This document shows positions 1 through 10,864 of a stretch of DNA of 64,000 bases, piece after piece. The notes under the pieces are model-generated. The model ran no database searches. It saw only the letters and a program-made list of their open reading frames with translations, and was not told the origin of the DNA. This DNA is from Trichobilharzia regenti (taxonomy: Eukaryota > Platyhelminthes > Trematoda > Strigeidida > Schistosomatidae). The position numbers and the translations under genes were made by a program. Position 1 is the first letter of the stretch. The number at the start of each line of letters is the position of its first letter. Location of the stretch: positions 1-64,000 of the forward strand of contig CALYDD020000411.1 in the NCBI GenBank assembly GCA_944472135.2, given 5' to 3'.

Positions 1-59
1 GAATGCCTCCAACTATGCAATGTCAAACTGAAGACCACAGAGTTTTTTTAATGTTTGAC

Positions 60-990
60 ACTTACTTATGTTATTATTTACATATTTTTATTATATCCTT
101 TCATTCCTAGAGGAACACAGAGCTTCAGCCGCGGGTCTCCATTGCCTTCGGCTTACTGCCAATTTTTTCACAGCATTCCAAGTCTGCCCACACGCTTTCA
201 TCTCCTCTTCACATGACCTCCTCCAAGTCACCCTTGCACTGGCGACCAACTCGCCGCTTCCCTTTTGGGTTCCGCTCGAGCAATGGCTTGTCTAGTGATG
301 TCACTTGATGTTTCCCTCAGCGTATGGCCAATCCATCTCCATTTCTTCCTGCCTATTTGTTTCACAATCGGTTCTTGGTTGGTTCGCCCATTGCCAGAGA
401 TCATCCCTGTTTCTGATCTTTTCTGGCCGGTCATGTGATCTTGATTATTGAGCGAAGACAACTGTTGATGAAGGTCTGAAGTTTGTTTGATGCTCTTTAT
501 GACGCGTCGCTCAAGTCTCTTGTCTCTATAGTAGCACAGACTTCAGAGTGGAGTTGGAAATCCAGATGTTATTTTTGATGCTGAGTGCTGTTGACCTCCA
601 CACAGACTTATGAGTAATGAAAGCTTATCTTGCTTTTCCGATTCGGGCTTTGATATCCTCATCAGTTTCGCCTGTAGTTGAAACGATGCTTCCCAGATAG
701 GTAAAGGATGTTGTTTCTTTCAGGTTCCTCCCATTTATGCTGATTAATGTCTGTTGTTCTTACATTGGTGTTGGCCAGGAATCTTCATCATCTCTGTTTT
801 ATCTATGTTCACCTGAACTCCTTCCTATCTTTAATGCTTCTTCTGCCAGCTTGTTGCTTTTCACTTGCATATCTTCCAGTTTGTGGGAAATCAGACATAA
901 ATGTGTCATCGGCGAAGTCCAGATCCTTCAAGTTTTTTGTGTAGGCATACTGACTACAGCTCACTCAATCAGTTTTCATCTAACAACGTA
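60..990 (-). pseudogene. RTE-like non-LTR retrotransposon relic, RT C-terminal half
   Basis: On the minus strand, translation in shifting frames shows the second half of an RTE-type reverse transcriptase. Near 900-925 there is a DFADD catalytic motif. A stretch around 660-700 resembles the 'FTYLGSI' region, a 'LKSVLLY' block lies near 525-555, a 'TFINSCLR' block near 440-475, and a 'KWRWIGHTLR' block near 310-345, which is typical of the C-terminal end of these elements. No frame is continuous: frameshifts and stops separate the blocks, so this is a dead copy. The endonuclease and N-terminal half are absent from the window and may lie outside it or be lost. Assignment to the RTE clade is from recognised motif order, not from alignment. 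Confidence 0.7.
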
Positions 991-1541
991 ACTGTATTAC
1001 ACTTAATCAACTTCTTTGATGCAATGACTAACAATAAGAACCATATTTATTACAACCCATCACCTTTGTTGTTACTCTTTTCATGAGAATATTGTATTTA
1101 AATACAGTTGTACAGCTAGAGAAAACGAATTTACCGAATTGCATGTTTTGTTTTTATTAATGAATTGCTGGGGAATATTCATGATTATCAGTTTATGACA
1201 TGATCGACAATGGAAGAATCAATATAAGAAATGATAGCAGTGGACTCACGTTCGTTTTGACTTTAATGTTAATCTTATCTTCTTATTCCTTTACGCTCGA
1301 TTGGCACATATGACCTTAACCTAGGAACTATGGCGTTGCGGTAGCATTGGAATTATTTTGACAGGATGAGGTCGCTCGCACAACCTTTTCTCCCAATCAG
1401 CCTTCCTATCGGCTTGACGAGGATTAATGACTGTATCGGACGAGTATTGAAACTCTGGTCAGATGGGTGGTTGCGTGAGTGTCCTACTGCTGACCCACCG
1501 ACGCACGTTACGCCAATACAATCCTCCATAAAGTAAATTAT
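991..1541. other. Unassigned, no gene seen
   Basis: AT-rich sequence without a convincing ORF or repeat I can name. A slightly more GC-rich patch at about 1,290-1,510 separates the RTE relic from the Penelope relic. Confidence 0.5.
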
Positions 1542-2740
1542 ATGACTGGTTATCCGGCTATTATTTCCTCACTGAGAAAACCGAGCAGACTGGCTGAAAA
1601 TGGAAATTTTCTGAAAGCAAAAGGAAATGTACTATATATTACCAACACTTGTTCATATAAGAGTCCCATATCAGGGTTTTTACACAGGCAGTTCAAGTTT
1701 AAACAAAATAAATACATGGATACCATGGAGAAGGAGTTACGTAATAAAGACGGGCGACGCGTAAGGTGCAGAGTGACTAATAAATTACGCAACAGTGTCC
1801 TGAGTTCAACTCAACTCTCTGAAGAGCATCCAAAAGTGCTGAAAGCTCTTAAAAATAGTGGCAAAAGATAACTACATCGCAAAGACGAAAAGTGTTGAAT
1901 GAACTGTCGAGGTCAAAAGTTGACGACCACCACATAGACATGACTGATGCAACTGAAGAAAGCATCACAGACTTACCGAGAGTTCTTCTAAAGACGAAAC
2001 TGATTGATAACAACATGAACAATAAATTGAAACGCCGAGGGTCCCGTCTGCCGCACATTTATGTCCTTCCGAAGACACACTAGAAAGTAGTCTCTCTGAG
2101 ACCTCTACTTCCGATGATCAACTAACCCCAACTTAATGTTGCCCGTTGGCTTGGGGAGACGTTGAAACCCATTTACCGACTGCTAGCCGTGAAGAACATG
2201 AAAGGATCATTTCATCTCGCCGAAAGTGTGAATCAAATGAAAGTTTCAGATAAGTTCATTGTGTCATTTGATGCAAACTCCATGTTCACGATGATTCAAT
2301 CAATGAAACCGTTGAGATCATTTGTCGATAGTCTGATCTTGTCCGACTACTGGAGTCGGAATCCAAACGCTTACTGCTAATGTGTACCATGGTTGTACAG
2401 TTCTAGTTTGACAACACTCTTTGCCGAGAAATAGATGGTGTAGCAATGGGCAGTCCACTCAGCCATATTTTAGCAGATATATTCATGTCCAACCTTGAAA
2501 GAACAAAAATGAAGCATGCATTTGACCAAACAAATTATTATCAACATGTCAGTGACACATTTGTAGTGTGCAACAGAGAAAGTCATGCTTCCTACCTACT
2601 CAGATTAATCAACGACGCACAAACAAATATTAAATTAACTATGCAACTTGAAAATGATGGAAAGTTCCATTTCTTTGACACCCAGAAGATAATAGTCTCC
2701 AGAGGCCAATTGAATGAAAGCTTTTTTCAGTACAATTAAG
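1542..2740 (+). pseudogene. Penelope-like element relic, reverse transcriptase
   Basis: Four broken plus-strand frames in sequence give Penelope-type RT landmarks. A 'GSRLPHIYVLPKTH' segment ends at about 2,080 (the usual R-L-Y-G-L-P-K-x-H block), followed after a stop by 'RPLLPM' and 'ARWLGETLKPI'. A degraded 'FIVSFDANSMFT' motif follows (about 2,255-2,290; family norm is FDV.SLFTNVP), then 'REIDGVAMGSPL' (about 2,425-2,460). The catalytic box reads H-V-S-D where Y-V-D-D is expected, so the active site is destroyed. No GIY-YIG domain follows before the similarity fades near 2,740. The wording is closer to the Perere-10/Cercyon type than to the intact element at 51,940-55,037. Inactive. Confidence 0.75.
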
Positions 2741-3067
2741 GAAAAATATATAAGATGGCTGAAACAATGATCCCATTCTAGGTATAGAAATCAGTGAAAG
2801 ATGCAAAATAATCCAGACGTACATGTATTATCGAATTTCCGTATTCAGAATTAAATGTCACTCATTGGGCATTCAACGAAAATGTGTAAAATGTGTGCGT
2901 GTGTGTGATAAGGTATTTATTGTAAAATAACAACAATCCATAGTGAAATTTTATTTTAATGTCCGTCTTTATCCATCTTACTGCACAAGGTGAATGTTGA
3001 GTTGTCTACAATTGATGAGTCAAGGGTCACTATCTGTACTGCATCAGGCTTATTTATTGGTTTTATA
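2741..3067. other. Unassigned spacer
   Basis: No ORF or repeat recognised between the Penelope relic and the SINE head fragment. It contains a short GT-rich stretch near 2,893-2,908. Confidence 0.5.
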
Positions 3068-3150
3068 GAGCTTGAGGACGTGGATGGTATAACGGTTTAA
3101 GACGCTCGCCGACCATGCACATGGTCCCGATTTTGATTTAAGGTTCTGAA
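3068..3150 (+). repeat. tRNA-headed SINE, 5' head fragment
   Basis: An A-box-like 'TGGTATAACGG' followed by 'GACGCTCGCCGACCATGCAC' matches the head of the SINE at 8,014-8,206. The similarity breaks off after 'CATGGTCC', so the B box and body are lost or diverged. It sits just outside the left end of the old inverted repeat. Confidence 0.6.
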
Positions 3151-3984
3151 ACCGTGGGTACACAGTTCAAAGCGATCTACAAACAGGGTGATTCAGCTAT
3201 TCAATATTCCACTGTTTTCCGTCTAACTGACAAACATAAGATTCCAAGTGTGAAATGTACATGCTTTCTTTTATGAAGCTTCTCTTCAGCTACAGACTGC
3301 TTAAACTAGACATCGAATTAAGCAAAATAACAGCCTCCATGCGTTTCCTTCTGCCAAAGAAATAGTGAGACATGTTGACTGTAGCTTATAGGAACAACAG
3401 TCAGTGAGGTGTGATGATGCCACCATTACAACTGTCAGTATAAGAAAGTAGTTAGTTACCAAAATTACGGGAGAAGATTTAAGAAATTACGATAATTGAC
3501 ATAATTGTGTAATATGTGTCACAATTTTCATCCTGGTATCCTGAGATTCTTCATTATTTTCTCCCTATAAACACAGATTACACTCACGTCACATGAATGT
3601 AATAGTTTCAGCGAGTCAAAGTATATTACATTCTGTCCGAAGCAACAGAAAAGTCTTGAAATTAAATGTTCACATATCATGCTGTTAATTTTGGTTCTTG
3701 TTGCTTCGATGAAAGTGATCAGTGACCCCTTTTTGTCTCGTTTTCATGGTAGAGGTGTGCTAATACTACTTGTTGTACACTGAATGGTTATTTGATATTA
3801 GAGACAACAACATATTGATATCAATCAACCTGACGATTCCACTGGTTTGTAGAATGATCGACTGATCACTCTAGCTGTAAACGACATCGCTCGTACAGAT
3901 TCTATCACTGAACTGATATCATTAAGCGGAATAACTACAGTTCGTTATAGACATTTGTTCGGCAATGAGGATCCTAGTATTAAT

Positions 3985-4600
3985 AGTGATAATAATATAC
4001 CATGATTGACAGATGACACAGCATCATTCACAAAATCAAAGACCTAAAGCAAAACAGCTGCAAGCTGACAGGAGAGACAATGAAGAGAGGACTTCAAGAG
4101 AACATAAAGGAGACAGAAACAATGGGCGTACTTAACAAACAACAACAAACGCCAACGCCTAAAGACAGAAAACATTGATGGAATACTCCTCTTTCACTTA
4201 TCTGGGCAGCATCATCTCGACCACAGTTGTTACCAGTGTAGAAGACTTCCACCTTCAGCATAAGGAACAAGGATCAGATTTTCAACAGTCATGGCTATTA
4301 GTCAGTGGTACTTGATACATTCGTCACCACAACAATTTCGAACAGGCTTCAGAATTTCATCAACAGCTGCCTTCACTTGATCCAGAATGAAGATGAGTTA
4401 ACCAGAAAGAATGACCAACAAGGGCGTCAAGCGAAAATCAACCTTCTAGAACAGTTTCAGAGAAGAGAGTGAAGTGGAGATGTGCCGACGAAGCTCTAAA
4501 TTCTATTTGGAATGCAATAGGAACAAAAGTGGGAAGTCACAAACCAAATGTAAATGAATTGAAAGGTCATTGAGAAGATAACGAATACCTACGAGAATAT
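3985..4600 (+). pseudogene. RTE-like retrotransposon relic
   Basis: Plus-strand sequence resembles the 3' part of the RT region seen at 60-990, including a block equivalent to 'FTYLGSII' near 4,190-4,215 and a 'FHQQLPS' region near 4,355. Many stops and frameshifts. The mirror copy is at 11,165-11,775, so the relic was already part of the sequence when the inverted repeat formed. Confidence 0.55.
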
Positions 4601-4615
4601 GTAGGGTTGTATGTC

Positions 4616-5122
4616 TGTTATGTTCTGCTGCTGAGTGAATTAACTGAGTTTTCCCCGTCGCCAAATTATTATGTACTCGTCGCCAAATTATTGCTATGTA
4701 CTGGTCGAGTATTTAATAGTCGTGACGCAAGAAGGCGGAAATCAGAAGACCACTAGGTTTGCGATGATACTTCTATTTTCCAAACACAAGGAGAATCAAA
4801 ATATATATGAATGTCAAGACAATTGTGTGAAGAATAGACAGTCTTAACATGATTGGCTAATTAAAATGGAGTATTGATCCATATATACATAGCGAAATAT
4901 AACAACTGTGAAACAAACACACATATTATATGGATATATATATCACCAAGAACAGACTATCAAAAAACACACATATTATATATAATATAAGGGGATAATA
5001 CATTGTTAAAGGAGACAGGTTCATCAAAGTGAAATAGTCACAGACTAAACGAGCAAACAGAAAGAGAGACCACCATACACACATATATATACATATATAT
5101 ATATATATATGGATACATATTA
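4616..5122 (+). mobile_element. Solo LTR with target-site duplication
   Basis: Begins TGTTATG and is flanked by a 5 bp direct repeat ATGTC (4,611-4,615 and 5,123-5,127). The mirror arm has the uninterrupted site at about 11,148-11,152, confirming an insertion. Its interior resembles the solo LTR at 28,896-29,296 ('GGAAATCAGAAGACCA', 'AACACACAT'), but with internal rearrangement, a repeated 'GTCGCCAAATTATT' segment and an expanded TA tract at 5,084-5,110. The 3' terminal CA appears mutated to TA. No internal coding part remains, as expected after LTR-LTR recombination. Confidence 0.75.
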
Positions 5123-5410
5123 ATGTCTCTTTCCTATGAGAGATTATCAGTGATCATCCGTCAAACATTTCGGTTCACAATGAAACATACTAGGAGAGTA
5201 GTGAAAGACTGATGAAGCATATTGTCATGGAGGACAAAAATTGGGATGCTCATTGAATACAGCTAACACACCTCTATCAAATATCAGTTCTCGATTATAT
5301 CTACCCTTCCAACTTCTACCGTTTCGCATAACATTTTTTTGTTAAAATCTCTATTAAAATTTCGTCAACATTTTACTTACGCATTAAGTGAAATTTTGAA
5401 ATGAATCCTC

Positions 5411-6114
5411 ACCATTACTAAGACTGACTCAGAATGAGTGACAAGTGATAGCAGTGGTAATTGGTACTGAACAGATAAGAAAAATCTGTAAAATTCTTTC
5501 TCCTTCGACACTGTAGGAAGTCTTTACGAAATCGATGACTGTGAGATGAATTGTTGGAGAGCTTCCTTGATTTCGTCAAGACTTTCTACAGCGCTGATGG
5601 AGAAAGATTTCGACAGCTAATAAAACAATGTGGAATGCGTCACCATACATTTTCACAAGTCTGATTCATTACTGGTGTGATGAGGACAAATACCGAGCAA
5701 ATCGTAACCACCTGCTCACTGGTGTAATTGAAGTGAGGGCAGGAGTTGATATGATGATGACATTCATGTCAACGGTCGAGGCAATGAGAGAAACAAGTTC
5801 TTATTAATGGGAACTAACTTCTCAGAACCATCTTAAATTCACCTACCTAAACAGGAAATCATCCTTTCAAACACAGTAGGCTAGGTTGATGATAACACAC
5901 GGAGGATCCTGAAATCAGGACACAGATCATTACCTTGATATCGATGTGAAAGTCTTCAGCAGTCAACTCAGCCAATTTGAACATGACCTGAAAAACATTG
6001 GCACCTGTCTTTCTGCATGACTAATTCAATGTAGTTTGTTTACTTATCAGCCTTATATCTCTCAATGCAATTTCAAAAGTATATATATCCGTGTATGTAG
6101 AGTATTCAGCTGAC
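5411..6114. other. Unassigned, contains a short hairpin
   Basis: No gene seen. Holds an imperfect hairpin at 5,492-5,610. Positions 5,975-6,150 recur inverted at 13,187-13,350, outside the main collinear mirror, so this block has been moved. Confidence 0.5.
5492..5610. repeat. Imperfect 40 bp-arm hairpin
   Basis: Arms 5,492-5,532 and 5,572-5,610 are reverse complements at roughly 80%, with a loop of about 39 bases. Each arm includes 'TTTCTCC' at its outer side and 'ACGAAAT' at its inner side. Confidence 0.65.
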
Positions 6115-7190
6115 GAGTTCTATATAAATTTGATGAATTCATTATATGGCCTGAGAGCTCTGGCTGTAATCAGTAGATACTGGATTCCAGTTGGTTTCAC
6201 GACGAATCATCATTAGTCACAGAATCACTGACAACCAAGGATTATTAGATATTATTTTATCCTGCTTCTAGGCTTTTCAGCAGTACACCCTTTGAATCCA
6301 CGAGAAATTGTAGGCGGTTTTAAGGTTGTGATTTCGTTCAAGAATTATGATAGAAAGCCGGGCTCGTTGTATTTGATCATGTACTGAGAAGGCTGCCTAG
6401 GATCACGAGTGATATTCCTGATTGTAGTTGACTGGATTATGAGACAAAATTGAGAATGAGACCAAGAAGACAGACATACATTGGACCAATGAGAATACGC
6501 TGGATGATTTGAGCCTCAGTCACATCATCCGTCGTTGATCATCATCAAGTTTGAACCCTGTGTTTATTAGGTTGGCCGAAATCAGTCAATCAATCGAAAT
6601 GATTCTCAGAGAAACCAAACTCAATACATGTCATGTTATTGACAATAGAGTGAATGTATTGCTCAAGTGAAAATGACTTTCTTCCATAACTCACAATAAT
6701 ACATGTGAAAAATTTGGCCATTGTGGTAGTTAGTAATTCCATATCAGCTTGCTCAGCTTGTTTCACTGTGTGATACATCTAACAAATAAAATAATATGCA
6801 ATGGCCTTTCCTAACTTCTGGTGCATGATCACAGCAATCAATGAGCATAAATGTGCATGAACTGTTGTAATTGGTGAGTGAGGACACTGTAACGAACGTA
6901 TACTGCATAACGTGATTTACAAATAATGATATTTGAATAATATGCTTGGTCGCTTAATTCACTTATGTAAGTAGTATAGTGCGTGTGCGTATGCGATAGA
7001 AACAAATCGGTTTATATTGTAGTTCAGAAAGTGAAATAAAATACTTTGTGACAGCATTCTTCTAAAAATGACGAATTTCATGTTGTTATCGTATTTCCTC
7101 GCAATTTTTTCTGATTTTTGCAAAATGGCTATTTGTGGTATGGTAGTTGATTTTATTACAGGTAATGACTGCTTATGTCGGTCATGAGGT
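6115..7190 (+). repeat. Core repeat copy A (partial)
   Basis: Homologous to 30,756-31,735 of copy G. It includes the outer block with 'AGAAAGCCGGGCTCG' (near 6,355), the divergent segment around 6,890-7,070, and the short ORF starting with the ATG at 7,069 up to 'ATTACAG|GTAATG' at about 7,158-7,168. Similarity ends near 7,190. Copy A keeps the signal-peptide-like ORF open. Confidence 0.8.
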
Positions 7191-7430
7191 CATGAAAGGT
7201 TCAGAAACAAAGAGATCTTTCTGAACAAAGGACAGACGCAGTTTACACAATCCAACGAAAATGTGGAGGGAAATGAATACTGACTTAGGATAGATAAAGA
7301 GATAAGTGGATAGAACGGTACGTGGTATAGTCAAATAAGACCTAAACAGTGCTGCGAAGAATCAATGGGAATGCACATGTCAGATGTGTCTGATGGAGAA
7401 ATGAAGGAGGTCATATGAAGAGAAAACGTC
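7191..7430. other. Unassigned spacer
   Basis: No similarity to other blocks noticed and no meaningful ORF. Confidence 0.45.
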
Positions 7431-8640
7431 TTTGTCAGTACTCGTGAACACAAGTCACCATGATGGGATCTATCCTATCATATTCCATTTCGTCTGGATT
7501 GGATATACACCACTCGTAAGAAAAGGAATGAATACTAATAACATTGGTTATCTCTCACAAATGTTGACTCCAACGCACGTCATTTACTTCCAACTTCGAT
7601 TTCATCACGAAACATATCTGATGAATGAATCATCGACTACAAGTGAGCACTAGAGAACTGTTTCATTCTAGTTTGTGACTTGACATCTAGCCTAGAATGC
7701 CTTTCGTATTACAGTAGCGCATTGTGGAGAGATATCTGAAGAAGCGGAAGAGGAGGAAGGATGAATTAACTCTTCGACGGTGACTGGTTTTCAAGAATTC
7801 TTCTACTGATGTTGTTTCACGATAAATTCTATCTAGAAATCACATGAGGAGAACTAGTCACTTTCAACCTGTCACGTGAACCGAACTCACTGGAAGAGTT
7901 CATGATGTTGACATGAATTCTGCATCACGTTGGAGTTTGCATATTTCTCAGGAGGCACTCAATATCGATGAAATATCCTTCTGATGAATTCAGTTCCCAG
8001 TAACAGCCAACTGCGTCGGTGGCACAGTTGTTAGGACTCTCGCCGACCATGCACATGGTCCGGGGTTCGAGCCCACGCCGGCGCACACCTGATATCTATG
8101 GTCGGCCTGCAAAATTTCGGCTACCGATATCCATGCTGAAAATTCCATACATGTACGAAAAATACAGTGTGGTATCAAGCTGTGAATAAAAAAAACAAAA
8201 AATAAAAACTGATATCAACATTTTTATTAAGCTGCATGTTAATTCTGTTATTGCCTTGGATGCATAGTCAGTGAAAGACTTAAACAGGAATATGGGTTTC
8301 AGTTCAGAATCAATAATGCAGAATGTTTAACATCTCAGGTGATCGAATATGGACGGTGGTCCACTTTGTCACCAAGCTAATCGGGTCATCAGTCACACTT
8401 ATAAAAGATATTTTGTGAAAGACTGCGTCATCTGTGTGCATTCACCAATTTCGCTCGTAGATCTGCTCTCATGATGGTGGATTGTTCATTCAACTGGTCA
8501 CTAGGCTTGGTGGCACCTAGCCAGTAGCAATGGTGATCACTTTGACTAAAATCAGTCACCAGTGTTTCAACCATGACGCGAAATTCTTGTAAGAAAATAT
8601 GATGTACAAATTTTAGCACCTGATGATCTGATGAAGTGTT
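7431..8640 (+). repeat. Segment paralogous to palindrome arm
   Basis: Matches 57,440-58,640 in the same orientation (and 32,640-33,870 inverted). Shared landmarks are 'GTCACCATGATGGGATC'-type sequence near 7,455, 'GAAGAGTTCATGATGTTGA' near 7,890, and 'CCAGTAACAGCCAACTG' at about 7,997. The copy here holds an extra SINE. No coding gene recognised. Confidence 0.75.
8014..8206 (+). mobile_element. tRNA-derived SINE with intact A and B boxes
   Basis: The A-box-like 'TGGCACAGTTGTTAGG' begins near 8,020 and the B box 'GGTTCGAGCC' is at 8,064-8,073, spaced as in a tRNA-type RNA polymerase III promoter. The body contains 'CACCTGATATCTATGGTCGG', and an A-rich tail ends at about 8,206. A 5 bp duplication AACTG flanks it (8,009-8,013 and 8,207-8,211). 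The paralogous sites at about 33,290 and 58,003 lack it, so this is a filled site against two empty ones. Family resemblance to the schistosome Sm-alpha group is from memory. Confidence 0.8.
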
Positions 8641-9250
8641 ACTCCAGACGACTAAAACGGCATCAGTTGAGGTGGAGAGAAGGAGAGACGTGAAGTCGAG
8701 CCAGACAACAACCTATGGTCCCACAAACGAATATTGAGTAGGAAATGAAGCTTGACTGGATATACGCAGTGAAGATCATCGAGTGACACCACACACTGTT
8801 CCCCTCCTCGAATGCAACCTGAACGATCAGCCACAAGCATGGTTTTGGTATGATGTCAAAATGGAAAATATAATGTGAAGATGATTCGAAAGATGGCGTG
8901 AAGTATTGAACCCGGATAGAATCGCAGGCAGTCAGTAGTGTGGGAAGGATATATTCGAAGGTTAGTTATGATTGAATTCTAATATTTGTGATAATGATAA
9001 ACAATTGATGTCTGATTGATATGGACTACAAAATTATTGGATAGAGGAGACAGACAAAGAGTGAGAGCCGACGAGTTAGTCGTAAAACAGTCTTTCACTG
9101 CTCATTTTTGTCCTCCCTATAACTCCTCAGACACACGATGTCAGAATATGGCGAGACATTCACTCAGTGATACAAACAAATGAAAATCATGAGTGAGATC
9201 AGACATATTGAAGTTTGAATAATCTGGCAACACTTTATCTTGAGAGAACT

Positions 9251-9286
<36 letters not shown>

Positions 9287-9840
9287 TCTATACATGGTGA
9301 TTGGTCTGTACAAAGTGAGACTATCTATCCCATTTTAGGCAAGTAGGATACCACCAAATAATCTTTTTTGTCATTTTTGAGCCACCATGAACATAATTCC
9401 ATGGCGGCTTGCGTAAGTGGATCCAATGCATTGGAAAGCACTGTACCGAAGAAAGCAGTCATTACCTGTAATAAAATCAACTACCATACCACAAATAGCC
9501 ATTTTGCAAAAAAGATAGATAATTACAAGGAAACACGATAACAACATGAAATCCGTCATTTTAGAAGAATGCTGTCAAGAAATTCTGTATTTCACTCTCT
9601 TAACTACAATATATACCGATCTCACTGATTCGCATACACACACGCACTATACTACTTACGTAAGTGAATTAAGCGACCAAGCATATTATTCAAATATCAT
9701 TATTTGTAAATCACGTTATGCAGTATACGTTTGTTACAGTGTCCTCACTCACCAATTACAACAGTTCATGCACATTCATGCTCATTGAATGCTGTGATCA
9801 TGCACCAGAAGGTAGGAAATGAAATTGCATATCAGTCGAT
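8640..9840 (-). repeat. Core repeat copy B
   Basis: Reverse-complement copy of the core, matching 58,650-59,950 in the same orientation. About 120 bp present in copy H (59,275-59,395) is replaced here by a long TA tract. The short ORF on the minus strand begins at 9,559 and stays open through the 'ATTACAG|GTAATG' motif near 9,461-9,470, continuing to 62 codons. Confidence 0.8.
9252..9283. repeat. (TA)n microsatellite
   Basis: About 16 uninterrupted TA units inside core copy B, at the point where B lacks sequence present in the other copies. Confidence 0.9.
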
Positions 9841-10864
9841 TTATTAGATGCATCTCCCAATCACTCCCATGTTGGTGAATATCTGTGGTTGGTTATTGGA
9901 AATCTGTCTTGTACATTCGCTATGCCATATTCTTTTTAGTCTAGTGTATAGCAGTTTCAATAGCAATGAACCGCTTTAATTTTGTCCAGTGTGATGCATG
10001 TGCTTTCACCCCTCACTTTTTTTCTTGTCAGTCAATCATGTTCTTTGGTAAAACATAAATTCTGGCGCATCTTGTTTTCAATTTCAAATGATTTTTCTGT
10101 GATTCTTGGAGAAAATGTTGGAAAGATTTAGATAGTGGGGGATCAGAGCATATTTAAGTTCGGACTATGTATGTCATCTAATGATGACGGCAATAAGAAC
10201 AAGGGGGATGAGAATAGATGCTGCTCTGTATAAAACCATATCACAAAAATATGATCAAGTTATTCCGGTACTTTTGCTTAGCCAGCAGAAATTTTCGTCA
10301 TCTCAACTGTCTTGTTTTACAAGTTTATTATCCTTCCTGATGTTATGAGAGTTCACATCAGCAAATTGTGAATCGAGACCAAACTAACTAGATTGTCTAC
10401 TAATTTTAAAGGACACTCCAGTTTTCAGACCTTCGTCATGACTCCACATTATTCAGGGAGAGGTTATTGAAAAAAACTGTGAAAATTGGATTCCTCATCA
10501 GTGTATGTATACTCATGACTGCACCTGAAATCAAGATCGGGACCTTCACTTTACCAGATTAACTTCACAACGAGTGATTGGTGATTTACAGGTACATTCT
10601 GTTTTAGAGCTCAAAATAGATTGAAACACACATTCGGAATTCCACTAGAAGTCACTACTAATCAAATCACGTCATTTGATTCCTCAGGAGTCGTTGAGCT
10701 GCCCGTTTTGATAGCCTACGTGTCGACGACGACTGACTATTTCGTTCTGGTCAATCTGTGTGTTTCAGCGGTTAAGGTATTAAGTGCTCACAAGGAGGAT
10801 ATTTATCAGGCCAAATGATATCAGATTGAAATTTCCCCGATACAATTTGGTTATCAATGAAAAT
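9841..10864. other. Unassigned, no gene recognised
   Basis: About 1 kb without similarity to the other blocks that I could see. A 65-codon plus-strand frame at 10,621-10,818 shows no recognisable motif, and I do not call it a gene. Confidence 0.5.

Larger units (their letters stand above)
3150..5410 (+). repeat. Old inverted repeat, left arm
   Basis: Reads as the reverse complement of 10,865-12,606. Matching points include 'AAACCGTGGGTAC' (3,160s versus 12,590s), a stretch around 'GAGGATCCTAGTA' (3,967 versus 11,790), and the 5,290-5,400 block versus 10,870-10,990. In a 66-base sample near 3,960 I counted three differences, so roughly 95% there. The arm is longer than its partner mainly because of the solo LTR at 4,616-5,122. 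Confidence 0.8.

Noticed and set aside
8014..8206. Functional tRNA gene
   Set aside because: Only the promoter boxes are tRNA-like. The sequence does not fold into a full cloverleaf by eye, continues into an unrelated body and ends in an A-rich tail, so it is a SINE.
8014..8206. Sm-alpha-type hammerhead ribozyme inside the SINE
   Set aside because: No CTGATGA and GAAA pair with a stem II between them is present in this copy or in the palindrome SINEs.
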